Assembly: GCA_013812145.1 (NCBI GenBank)
Contig: JACCTY010000047.1
Location: forward strand, 1 to 40,477
Origin: Geodermatophilaceae bacterium
Lineage (GTDB): Bacteria; Actinomycetota; Actinomycetes; Mycobacteriales; Geodermatophilaceae
Length of the DNA stretch: 40,477 nucleotides
Direction of reading: 5' to 3'
Made by a program: the position numbers and the translations under genes. This document shows, piece after piece, positions 8,184 through 15,369 of this stretch (position 1 is its first letter; each line of letters starts with the position of its first letter). The notes beneath the pieces are model-generated. The model did not search any database and had not been told where the DNA came from. It worked only from the letters and a program-made list of their open reading frames with translations.

Positions 8184-9304
8184 CACCCCTCCTGCAGGTG
8201 CGGCGGTATCCCGCGGTAGGCCCGTCCGATCATCGTCACCCAGCGATGCACAGCGTCCTCGTTGGGGGCGAACGGCCCGGGGCGGAAGTGCGGCGAGGCC
8301 AGGCCGCGCTGCACCGACTCGCACGCCCGCCAGTCCTGGGAGTTGACCAGATCCCAGAACTCGACGGCGTACGACGGGTCGACGTCGGCGGACCCGAAGT
8401 ACCAGGAGCACTCGACCCAGGTCCGATCCGGCGCGAGCGGGACCAGCCGGTGGGTCATCACATAGTCGGGGTGTAGCGACAGGAGCAGGTTCGGGACCAG
8501 GCCGAGGTACTCGACCCGGCCAACCGGCGCAGCTGGCAGCGGCGGTCCGGCGGACCGGCCGGAAAGCGACATCGTCTCCGAGCGCAGCTCCATCGACCCG
8601 CCCACCCAGGCGCCCGGGAGCGTGTAGTTCGCGCCGGACGCAGGTGGTGACACCCGGCACAGTTCCGGGTGGATCTGCGGGCAGTGGTAGCACTCGTGGT
8701 AGTTCTCGCAGACCACCTTCCAGTTGGCGGCGACGTCGTAGCTGTGCCGCGCCCGCAGGTGCAGCGACTCCGGTCGGTACGGCGCGAGGATCCCGGCCAG
8801 CGCACCGACGTGCCCGGTGAAGGGTGCGGCGTCGCCGGTGGCGTTCACGAAGACCCATCCGTGCCAGGTCTCACAGGGCAACTCCACCAACGGGTACTCC
8901 TCGGGGCGGAACGTCGCCACCTGCCGGAAACCCGGTGCTGCCCGCAGCGTGCCGTCCAGGCCGTAAACCCAGCAGTGATAGGGGCATCGGACGACCGTGC
9001 TGTCCGAGGAGCCCTCGAGCAGTTCGTGGCCGCGGTGCCGGCAGGTGTTCGCGAATGCGCGCACCTGCCCGCCGGCGAAAGTGAGCAGCACCGGGATGTC
9101 CCCGGCCAGCAGGGCCCGTTGAGTCACGCCGGCGGTGCCGAGTTCCTCGGCCCGGCCCAGGCAGGGCCAGGTGCCGGCAAACAGGTGCCGTAGCTCCCAG
9201 GCCAGTACGTCGTCGCCCGTGTAGGCAGCCGCTGGCAGCATCGTCGACAGACCGAACGCGCGTAGCGACCGGTCCAGAGCGTCCGGATCGACCGGCGCAT
9301 TCAC
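8183..9304 (-). CDS. Rieske non-heme iron oxygenase, alpha subunit
   Basis: A 373-residue two-domain oxygenase. The Rieske [2Fe-2S] ligands are C88-x-H90 (in CRHRGHE) and C107-x2-H110 (in CPYHCW). The mononuclear iron motif ENYHECYHCPQIHPEL gives His203 and His207. The WKVVCENYHECYHCPQIHPE stretch resembles quaternary-ammonium oxygenases such as choline monooxygenase or the GbcA/CntA group more than classic aromatic dioxygenases, but substrate cannot be assigned. No reductase or beta-subunit gene is nearby. The GTG at 9304 leaves only 26 nt to the divergent tetR start; Met22 is an alternative start. It is translationally coupled to the FAD oxidoreductase. Confidence 0.88.
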   Translation of the reverse strand: MNAPVDPDALDRSLRAFGLSTMLPAAAYTGDDVLAWELRHLFAGTWPCLGRAEELGTAGVTQRALLAGDIPVLLTFAGGQVRAFANTCRHRGHELLEGSSDSTVVRCPYHCWVYGLDGTLRAAPGFRQVATFRPEEYPLVELPCETWHGWVFVNATGDAAPFTGHVGALAGILAPYRPESLHLRARHSYDVAANWKVVCENYHECYHCPQIHPELCRVSPPASGANYTLPGAWVGGSMELRSETMSLSGRSAGPPLPAAPVGRVEYLGLVPNLLLSLHPDYVMTHRLVPLAPDRTWVECSWYFGSADVDPSYAVEFWDLVNSQDWRACESVQRGLASPHFRPGPFAPNEDAVHRWVTMIGRAYRGIPPHLQEG

Positions 9305-9330
9305 CGCAGTCCCCGCAGTACGTTGGCGCG

Positions 9331-9930
9331 ATGGCCCGCCGGCGCGTCGACGTACGCCGCGAGGAGATCCTCGACGCCGCCGTCGGCGAGGTGACCCGTC
9401 GCGGCTTCGCGCGGACCCGGGTGGCCGATGTGGCCGAGACGCTCGGCGTGAGTACGGCGCTCGTCTTCTACCACTTCGACTCCAAGCAGCGACTGCTCGC
9501 CGCGGCGCTGGACCACGCGGTCGGCCGTGACCTCGACCGGCTGGCAGCCGCGATTTCCAGACCGGGCACGGACCTGGCCCGGCTGCGCCGCATTCTCTCG
9601 CTGTATGCCCCGCAGGGTTCGGCACCAGGATGGACGCTGTGGGTCGATGCGTGGGCCGAGGCGCTGCGCAATCCCGAACTGCGCACGCACTGCCGCACCC
9701 TCGACCGCCAGTGGACCGACGCGATCGCTGCGACGATCAACTCCGGCGTCGAGGCCGGCATGTTCGTCTGTCCCGATCCGGAGTCGACGGCGCGCCGAAT
9801 CACCTCGCTCATGGACGGGCTGTCCGTGCAGGCGACCGTGCATCGCCGGCTCAGCCGGACCCAGCTCAGGACCTGGACGCGGGAGTACGCCGCCGCACAG
9901 CTCGCGGTGCACCCGGACGCGCTTGCCTGA
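9331..9930 (+). CDS. TetR-family regulator with BetI-like C-terminal domain
   Basis: A 199-residue TetR protein. The helix-turn-helix spans roughly residues 10-55 (EEILDAAVGEVTRRGFARTR, then VADVAETLGVSTALVFYHF). The C-terminal half has the BetI-type pattern (W..WVDAWAEALRNPEL, then LMDGLSVQ), as in the TetR_C_6 group. It is divergent from the Rieske/FAD pair with 26 nt between start codons, so it probably controls that pair. No palindrome is visible in that short gap. The only strong palindrome nearby is downstream of this gene, before the GST gene. Confidence 0.88.
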   Translation: MARRRVDVRREEILDAAVGEVTRRGFARTRVADVAETLGVSTALVFYHFDSKQRLLAAALDHAVGRDLDRLAAAISRPGTDLARLRRILSLYAPQGSAPGWTLWVDAWAEALRNPELRTHCRTLDRQWTDAIAATINSGVEAGMFVCPDPESTARRITSLMDGLSVQATVHRRLSRTQLRTWTREYAAAQLAVHPDALA

Positions 9931-9963
9931 CACTAGACAGCCAGCCTCTCGTGCGGGGGCGCC

Positions 9964-9983
9964 TACTGACTCGCGAGTCAGTA
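9964..9983. promoter_or_regulatory. Perfect 20-bp palindrome, likely TetR-type operator
   Basis: TACTGACTCGCGAGTCAGTA reads identically on both strands. It lies 34 nt after the tetR stop and 49 nt before the GST start, where an operator for the GST promoter would be. TGACTNNNNAGTCA-like palindromes are common TetR-family sites. The binding protein could be the adjacent TetR or one encoded elsewhere. Confidence 0.7.
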
Positions 9984-10032
9984 TGCCGGTCCGCACGACT
10001 ATCCGGCCTGCACGCTGGGTAGGTTCGCTGAC

Positions 10033-11058
10033 ATGGACGATGACGGCTACGTCGAGCAGAGCTTCGACCGCGACACGAACTACCTGTCCGCGCGCATCAC
10101 CGCGGACGGATCCTCGGATTGGCCCGTCGAGCCCGGTCGCTACCGGCTGGTCGTCGCCCGGGCCTGCCCCTGGGCGAACCGCGCGATCATCGTCCGGCGG
10201 CTCCTGGGCCTGGAGGAGGCGCTGTCCATGGGGATCTGCGGCCCGACTCACGATAAGGACAGCTGGACGTTCGACCTCGATCCCGGCGGCGTGGATCCGG
10301 TACTGGGCATCCCGCGGTTGAAGGACGCGTTCGAAAGGGCGGTCCCAGGCTATGAGCGTGGCATCACCGTGCCCGCAATCCTCGACGTGCCTTCCGGGGC
10401 GGTCGTGACGAACGACTTCCTGCAGATCACGCTGGACCTGTCGACGCAGTGGTCGGCGTTCCATCGCGAGGGCGCTCCAGAGCTGTATCCGGAGCAGCTG
10501 CGAGCGGAGATCGACGAGATCGCCGAGCTGGTGTACCGAGACGTCAACAACGGCGTCTACGAGGCGGGCTTCGCGGGGAGCCAGTCGGCGTACGACGCGG
10601 CGTACCGGAAGCTGTTCGACCGGCTGGACTGGCTGTCGGAGCGGCTGGCCGATCAGCGCTACCTGGTCGGCGACACGATCACCGAGGCAGACGTCCGGCT
10701 GTTCACGACCCTGGCGCGCTTCGATCCGGTCTACCACGGGCACTTCAAGTGCAACCGGCACAAGCTCGCCGAGCTGCCCGTGCTCTGGGCGTACGCGCGG
10801 GATCTGTTCCAGACACCCGGCTTCGGCGACACAACCGACTTCGTGCACATCAAGTCGCACTACTACGAGGTGCACACTGACATCAACCCGACCGGCATCG
10901 TGCCGCTGGGTCCGGACCTCACCGGCTGGGCAACGCCACATGGTCGCGAACAGCTCGGCGGGCGGCCGTTAGGCGACGGCACACCGCCCGGCCCGCCGCC
11001 GCCGAACGAGCGGGTGCCCGCCGACCACAATCCTCCGCTTGCCGCCTTACGTCCGTAG
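10033..11058 (+). CDS. Glutathionyl-hydroquinone-reductase-like GST (Xi class)
   Basis: A 341-residue protein of the YqjG/ECM4 family. The catalytic cysteine is Cys45 in the motif ACPWANR. Other family motifs are TVPAILD, the segment around VTNDFLQITLDL, and a C-terminal helical domain with TEADVRLFTTLARFDPVYHGHFKCN. These enzymes reductively remove thiol adducts from hydroquinones in the cytosol. Actinobacteria generally use mycothiol rather than glutathione, so the physiological thiol is uncertain. The proline-rich tail (PPGPPPPNE) past residue 315 is unusual. A 20-bp palindrome just upstream suggests TetR-type control. Confidence 0.88.
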   Translation: MDDDGYVEQSFDRDTNYLSARITADGSSDWPVEPGRYRLVVARACPWANRAIIVRRLLGLEEALSMGICGPTHDKDSWTFDLDPGGVDPVLGIPRLKDAFERAVPGYERGITVPAILDVPSGAVVTNDFLQITLDLSTQWSAFHREGAPELYPEQLRAEIDEIAELVYRDVNNGVYEAGFAGSQSAYDAAYRKLFDRLDWLSERLADQRYLVGDTITEADVRLFTTLARFDPVYHGHFKCNRHKLAELPVLWAYARDLFQTPGFGDTTDFVHIKSHYYEVHTDINPTGIVPLGPDLTGWATPHGREQLGGRPLGDGTPPGPPPPNERVPADHNPPLAALRP

Positions 11059-11104
11059 ATCTGAGCGGTATGGCGCTCAACCGGCCGCGGCTAGGGTCGG
11101 CGCC

Positions 11105-11818
11105 GTGGACGTCCGGATTGCCATGTGGTCGGGGCCGCGTAACCTTTCCACGGCACTGATGCGGTCTTGGGGCAGCCGCCCCGACTGCCACGTCGTGGAC
11201 GAGCCGTTCTACGCCTATTACCTGAGCCGCACCGGCGTGGACCATCCCGGTCGCGACGACGTACTGGCCGCCCAGCCCACCGACTGGCGCGATGTCGCCA
11301 AGATTCTCACGACGCAGCCGCTACCGGACGAGAAGACCGTGCTCTACCAGAAGCACATGACGCACCACGCTTTGCCTGAGATCGATCTGTCCACTATGGA
11401 CGGTCTACGCCACGGGTTTCTGATCCGGGAACCAGCAGCGGTTCTGCGGTCCTACTCGAAGGTCCGCGGCCGTCCGTCGCTGGACGACCTCGGCTTCCCG
11501 CAGCAGCTGCGGCTGTTCGAGCGGTTCGGCGGACCGGTCGTCGATGCCGACGACCTGCTCCGGCAGCCGGCGATGATGCTCGCCCAACTCTGCGCGACGC
11601 TCCGTGTGCCTTTCGACCCGGCCATGCTGAGCTGGGCGCCGGGTCCCCGCCGGACCGACGGCGTGTGGGGCAGGCACTGGTACGACGGCGTATGGGGATC
11701 GACTGGTTTCGCGCCGCCACAACCGTCCACTGTGGATGTGCCGGACGAACTGCAGCCACTCGTGCGACTGTGCCGGCCGTACTACGAGACGATGGCCCAC
11801 CATCGGCTCACTGTCTGA
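11105..11818 (+). CDS. Sulfotransferase-like family protein
   Basis: A 237-residue protein opening with MWSGPRNLSTALMRSW, a P-loop-like phosphosulfate-binding motif of sulfotransferase-fold proteins. VDEPFYAYYL, HMTHH and FLIREPAAVLRSYSKV follow, as in the family's 3'-phosphate-binding region. Whether it transfers sulfate is not shown. The GTG at 11105 is chosen over a longer frame opening at 11039 because that would overlap the GST gene and lacks family similarity. AGGAGG for the next gene overlaps this stop. Pairs of this protein with a class IV aminotransferase recur in bacteria (from memory), suggesting a shared pathway that I cannot name. Confidence 0.8.
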   Translation: MDVRIAMWSGPRNLSTALMRSWGSRPDCHVVDEPFYAYYLSRTGVDHPGRDDVLAAQPTDWRDVAKILTTQPLPDEKTVLYQKHMTHHALPEIDLSTMDGLRHGFLIREPAAVLRSYSKVRGRPSLDDLGFPQQLRLFERFGGPVVDADDLLRQPAMMLAQLCATLRVPFDPAMLSWAPGPRRTDGVWGRHWYDGVWGSTGFAPPQPSTVDVPDELQPLVRLCRPYYETMAHHRLTV

Positions 11819-11827
11819 GGAGGCGTG

Positions 11828-12733
11828 GTGCTGCAGACCTTCGACGAGCGCAACCGCGACCTGATCGTCAATGTGGCCGGACGGCTGTCTCATCGCGACG
11901 AAGCCCGGGTCAGCCCGTTCGACTCGGTGGTCCAGGGTGGCGACGCGGTGTGGGAGGGCCTGCGCCTGTACGGCGGCCGCATCTTCCACCTGGATGAGCA
12001 CCTGGCCCGGTTGCGCCGGTCGGCGCAGGCGCTGGCCTTCGCCGACATCCCGCCGTACGACGAGATCGTGGAGCAGGTCCGGCGCACGCTGGAGGCCAAC
12101 GGCATGCGTGAAGACGTACACATCCGGTTGACCCTCACCCGTGGCGTCAAGAGCACGAGCGGGATGGACCCGCGGCTGAACACAACCGGACCGACGCTGA
12201 TCGTGTTGGCCGAGTACAAGTCACCGGTGTATGACGCGGCCGGCATCAGGCTCGTAACCTCCAGCGTGCGGCGCTCACGGCCGGACTCGCTGGACCCGAA
12301 GATCCACCACAACAACCTGCTGACGTCGATCCTGGCCAAGATCGACGCGAACGTCGCCGGCGCTGACGACGCGCTGATGCTGGACGACCTCGGCTTCGTC
12401 GCGGAGACCAACGCCACCAACGTGTTTCTGGTCGCCGGCGGAACGGTGATTACGCCGACCACCCGCGCCTGTCCCGAAGGCATCACCCGCGCCGCCGTCC
12501 TGGATCTCTGTGCCACCGCCGGGATCGCGGCGGACGTCGGCGACTGCTCGCTGACCGACGTCTACACCGCTGACGAGGTGTTCGTCACCGGGACGATGGG
12601 CGGCCTCACGCCGGTCGTGGCGGTCGACGGACGCCGGATCGGCACCGGAGCACCCGGACCAGTCGCCCAAGGACTGACAGCTGCGTTCGCGGAGCTGACG
12701 GCGACCTCCGGCACGGCGATAGCTATCGGCTGA
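11828..12733 (+). CDS. Class IV (branched-chain-like) PLP aminotransferase
   Basis: A protein of about 301 residues of the BCAT/D-amino-acid aminotransferase/ADC-lyase fold. The PLP-binding lysine is in SLDPKIHHNNLL (about residue 158), and the later motifs ALMLDDLGFVAETNATNVFLV and TGTMGGLTPV are diagnostic. Whether it acts on branched-chain, D-amino or other substrates cannot be read from sequence. Two adjacent GTG codons (11825, 11828) are possible starts; the second is preferred since AGGAGG (11818-11823) is then 4 nt upstream. It is coupled to the preceding sulfotransferase-like gene and its end overlaps the convergent small membrane gene by 11 nt. Confidence 0.88.
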   Translation: MLQTFDERNRDLIVNVAGRLSHRDEARVSPFDSVVQGGDAVWEGLRLYGGRIFHLDEHLARLRRSAQALAFADIPPYDEIVEQVRRTLEANGMREDVHIRLTLTRGVKSTSGMDPRLNTTGPTLIVLAEYKSPVYDAAGIRLVTSSVRRSRPDSLDPKIHHNNLLTSILAKIDANVAGADDALMLDDLGFVAETNATNVFLVAGGTVITPTTRACPEGITRAAVLDLCATAGIAADVGDCSLTDVYTADEVFVTGTMGGLTPVVAVDGRRIGTGAPGPVAQGLTAAFAELTATSGTAIAIG

Positions 12734-13031
12734 GCGGCGGCAGCGGATCGGCCAGCCCGGTGCCGACTGCTCCGGCCGCGGCTCCGACACCCAAGCCCCC
12801 GACGACAGACGCGGCGCATGGTCGGCCCGATCTCCGCAGCGTCGCCGCCGTCAGCAGCGCCAGGGTCCCACCCACCGGCAGGTCGGAGCGGCGCAGCCGC
12901 GTACTGCCGACCCGGACGGCCCACCAGAGCGACAGGGGTTTGCGGTGGGACTGGCGGGTGACGACGACTCCGGCAGCGAGGCCGAGCGCCGCGGCCGCGG
13001 CCGTTCTCATGCGCTCAGCTGTGGGACGCAC
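12723..13031 (-). CDS. Small hydrophobic protein of unknown function
   Basis: A 102-residue (or 95-residue) protein with two or three hydrophobic segments: AAAAALGLAAGVVV, LPVGGTLALLTAAT and VVGGLGVGAAAGAVGTGL. A polar WWAVRVGSTRLRRSDLPVGG connector is reminiscent of conserved actinobacterial membrane proteins, which I recall only loosely. The start is unclear: GTG at 13031 has a distant AAGGTG, and ATG at 13010 lacks a ribosome site. It runs convergent to the aminotransferase gene and overlaps it by 11 nt. Strand choice rests on sensible hydrophobic pattern rather than a known family. Confidence 0.5.
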   Translation of the reverse strand: MRPTAERMRTAAAAALGLAAGVVVTRQSHRKPLSLWWAVRVGSTRLRRSDLPVGGTLALLTAATLRRSGRPCAASVVGGLGVGAAAGAVGTGLADPLPPLSR

Positions 13032-13179
13032 CGAGCGACGTACCGGACACCTTGGCGTATCGGGATCATGGCGGCTCCTGGGCGGGGGAGATCATCGTAG
13101 GACGCCGCTCTGGGGGAACACAGCGGGCCGCAGACCTGCTAGAGAGGAGCAGACCCGACAGCACCGACAGAGGAGAGCC

Positions 13180-14109
13180 ATGCCCAACGCATACGGATTC
13201 ACTGAGTACGGCGGCCCGGAGGTGCAGGAGGTTCTGGACGTTCCGATGCCGTCGCCCGGCGCCGGCGAGGTGCTCGTGGCGGTGCGAGCCGCCGGGGTCA
13301 ACCCGGTGGACTGGAAGATCCGGGCGGGCTACCTGGCCGAAGTCATGCCGCTCAACCTGCCCGCCGTCCTCGGACGCGAGGTGGCCGGCGTCGTTGCGGA
13401 GGTCGGGCAAGACGTCGACGCGTTTTCGGTGCACGACGAGATCCTGGGCACCGTCGCGCCCGGCTCCGGCGGGTACGCCGAATACACCTTGGTGACGGCG
13501 AGCACGGCGGCCAAGAAGCCGGTCCAGGTGTCGTTCACCGACGCCGCGGCGTTGCCGGTTGCCGGCGGCACGGCGTACGACGCCGTAGCGCAGCTGGAAC
13601 TCGGTACGGGCCAGACCCTGCTGATCAACGGGATCGGAGGCGGGGTGGGCGTGGTTGCCGCGCAGCTTGCTCGGGACCGTGGCGTGTTCGTGATCGGCAC
13701 CGGCAGCGAGGACAAGCGCGAGCTGGCCGAGTCGCTCGGGGCCACCCTGGTGACGTACGGCGACGCCCTCTCCCCCATCGCCGACCGGGTTCGCGAGATC
13801 ATGCCGGACGGGGTCGACGCGATCCTCGACCTCGTCGGTGGCGACGCCCTGCGCTCGGTCGCCGATCTGGCGGTGGACCGCTCCCGCCTGCTGACGACCA
13901 CAGACCCCGACGTCGTCGCCGAGCTCGGTGGCGTCGGTGTGGTCCGTGACGGCAGCGGGGCCGTGCTGGCCGAGATCGCGCAGCTCGTAGCCGACGGCAA
14001 GCTTGACCCGCACGTGGGCGACGTCGTCCCGCTGGAGCGCGCCGGGGAGGCGCTCGCCGGCGTCGAGGCGGGGCACACCCGCGGCAAGATCGTCATCGAG
14101 GTCGGCTGA
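13180..14109 (+). CDS. Zinc-free quinone oxidoreductase (MDR family)
   Basis: A 309-residue medium-chain dehydrogenase/reductase of the NADPH:quinone reductase type. The GroES-like half contains AAGVNPVDWKIRAG and LPAVLGREVAGVV. The Rossmann nucleotide-binding loop is INGIGGGVGVVAAQLA (GIGGGVG at 151-157), and the C-terminus ends with HTRGKIVIEV, all typical. The catalytic zinc cysteines of alcohol dehydrogenases are absent. It would reduce quinones or related enones with NADPH. AGGAGA (13171-13176) precedes the ATG at 13180, ruling out a much longer frame from 12760. It appears monocistronic. Confidence 0.88.
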   Translation: MPNAYGFTEYGGPEVQEVLDVPMPSPGAGEVLVAVRAAGVNPVDWKIRAGYLAEVMPLNLPAVLGREVAGVVAEVGQDVDAFSVHDEILGTVAPGSGGYAEYTLVTASTAAKKPVQVSFTDAAALPVAGGTAYDAVAQLELGTGQTLLINGIGGGVGVVAAQLARDRGVFVIGTGSEDKRELAESLGATLVTYGDALSPIADRVREIMPDGVDAILDLVGGDALRSVADLAVDRSRLLTTTDPDVVAELGGVGVVRDGSGAVLAEIAQLVADGKLDPHVGDVVPLERAGEALAGVEAGHTRGKIVIEVG

Positions 14110-14214
14110 GCGCCCTGGGCAGCCGTCTCGCCCGGGTTCGGCATGAGTGGCCGGTTGCCGCACAGCGCTGACCGTGTGTCAGACCGGCGGTTCGGCATGA
14201 CACAGTAGGCCGTC

Positions 14215-14742
14215 ATGGCCACCGTCTCGGCTGTCCGCCTCGCTCTGGCGACAGCCCTGCTGTTGGTTGGCTGCGACAGCGTCGTGGCGCCAGGCGAGGG
14301 CACGATCGCCCGCTCCGCCCCCACCGGAGCACCATCTACCGGCAGCCAGCCGACATCGACATCCGAACCACCGGGCACCTCCACCCCGACGGAGACCGAC
14401 GACCCGTCGGAGCCCTCGACGCCCTCGACGCCCGCGACGACCTCGCCGGGCGGGACCGGCGACGCTGCGCTGGCCGCCGCTGTTGGCTTCCTGTTCGCTG
14501 CCGAAGTGAACGAGGGTGATCTGGCCGGGGCCTACGCACTGCTGTGTCCGGAAGACCAGGCCGAGGTGACACTGGAGGACTTCAGCGAGGACGCACCGGC
14601 ACCGGGCACCTTGAGTTTCGAGCTGGGTGAGCAGCTTGGCCCGGGCGAGTTCGTCGGCACGATCACCTTCGAAGGCGAATCCGAAGACATCCTCGTCCGC
14701 AGTGACGATGCGGGCGGCTTCTGCCTGAGCGACGACACCTGA
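14215..14742 (+). CDS. Secreted lipoprotein with Ser/Thr/Pro-rich linker
   Basis: A 175-residue lipoprotein. The signal peptide ends in a lipobox LLVGC, with Cys20 as the lipidated residue. A low-complexity T/S/P linker (about residues 35-80) follows, then a small globular domain (AVGFLFAAEVNEGDLAGAYA, LCPEDQAEVTLEDF) resembling the DUF4878/NTF2-like extracellular domains of actinobacterial lipoproteins. Function is unknown; such proteins sit on the outer face of the membrane. It converges on soxG with 9 nt between stops and no visible hairpin. A 12-bp direct repeat (GGTTCGGCATGA at 14135-14146 and 14189-14200) lies just upstream. Confidence 0.8.
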   Translation: MATVSAVRLALATALLLVGCDSVVAPGEGTIARSAPTGAPSTGSQPTSTSEPPGTSTPTETDDPSEPSTPSTPATTSPGGTGDAALAAAVGFLFAAEVNEGDLAGAYALLCPEDQAEVTLEDFSEDAPAPGTLSFELGEQLGPGEFVGTITFEGESEDILVRSDDAGGFCLSDDT

Positions 14743-14751
14743 CCTGCTGGA

Positions 14752-15369
14752 TCAACCCGAGGATCTGGTCGGATCTTCGCAGAGATACTCCGTGGCGGCG
14801 TCCAGCAGCCATGCCACCAGGTAGCGGGCGAAGGACGAGCGGACCCAGATTCGATAGGTCGGGGCGTCGTCGGTCAGCGCGAACACCACCTGCGCCTTGG
14901 CCAGCATCGTCCGCGCGGACCGTCCCCGGCCGAATACCCGCGGGTGCAGGTCGATCGAGCAGCCATGGGCCAGTACGGCGGGGGCGCGCGGGCCACTGAG
15001 CTCCAGGACGGCGAAGCCGGCCGACACCTCGACCGCGGACAGCTCGCCGCCGCTGTCCCGGAGCCGGTGCACGAGCGGCGCCTCAAGCGTTCGCGGGCCG
15101 GTGGCCGCCGGCGCGTCGAGCAGCCACCACCCGGGTCCGAGCCAGACCGCGAGCTGCTGGCCGTCCCTCGATGTGTGGCCGGCGGCCGGCAGGTCGAAGC
15201 CGAGGGCGGACTCCACCGCGCCCGAGCCGTCCTGGTTGGTCGCGACCCGCAGCTCCACCAGGGTGCGCCCAGGCACGTCCCGCACTGCCACGGTCTGCGC
15301 CGAGCCGGCCGCCAGCGCGCCGGTCAGCGGACCTCGGCGAACTGCGAGCAGCCCCGGGTCAGCCGTCAC
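14752..15369 (-). CDS. soxG: Sarcosine oxidase gamma subunit
   Basis: A 205-residue SoxG protein, the last of the soxBDAG set. It resembles a minimal GcvT-like fold with the SoxG segments LGFDLPAAGHTS, LAVWLGPGWWLLDAP and GCSIDLHPRVF. It is a structural subunit of heterotetrameric sarcosine oxidase. The GTG at 15369 is inferred; it overlaps the soxA end by 11 nt, consistent with translational coupling. The order B-D-A-G is the classical one. Confidence 0.9.
   Translation of the reverse strand: MTADPGLLAVRRGPLTGALAAGSAQTVAVRDVPGRTLVELRVATNQDGSGAVESALGFDLPAAGHTSRDGQQLAVWLGPGWWLLDAPAATGPRTLEAPLVHRLRDSGGELSAVEVSAGFAVLELSGPRAPAVLAHGCSIDLHPRVFGRGRSARTMLAKAQVVFALTDDAPTYRIWVRSSFARYLVAWLLDAATEYLCEDPTRSSG

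Noticed and set aside
14135-14200. 12-bp direct repeat before the lipoprotein gene as a regulatory site
   Set aside because: Only two copies of a short GC-rich word with irregular spacing; not enough to call an operator.
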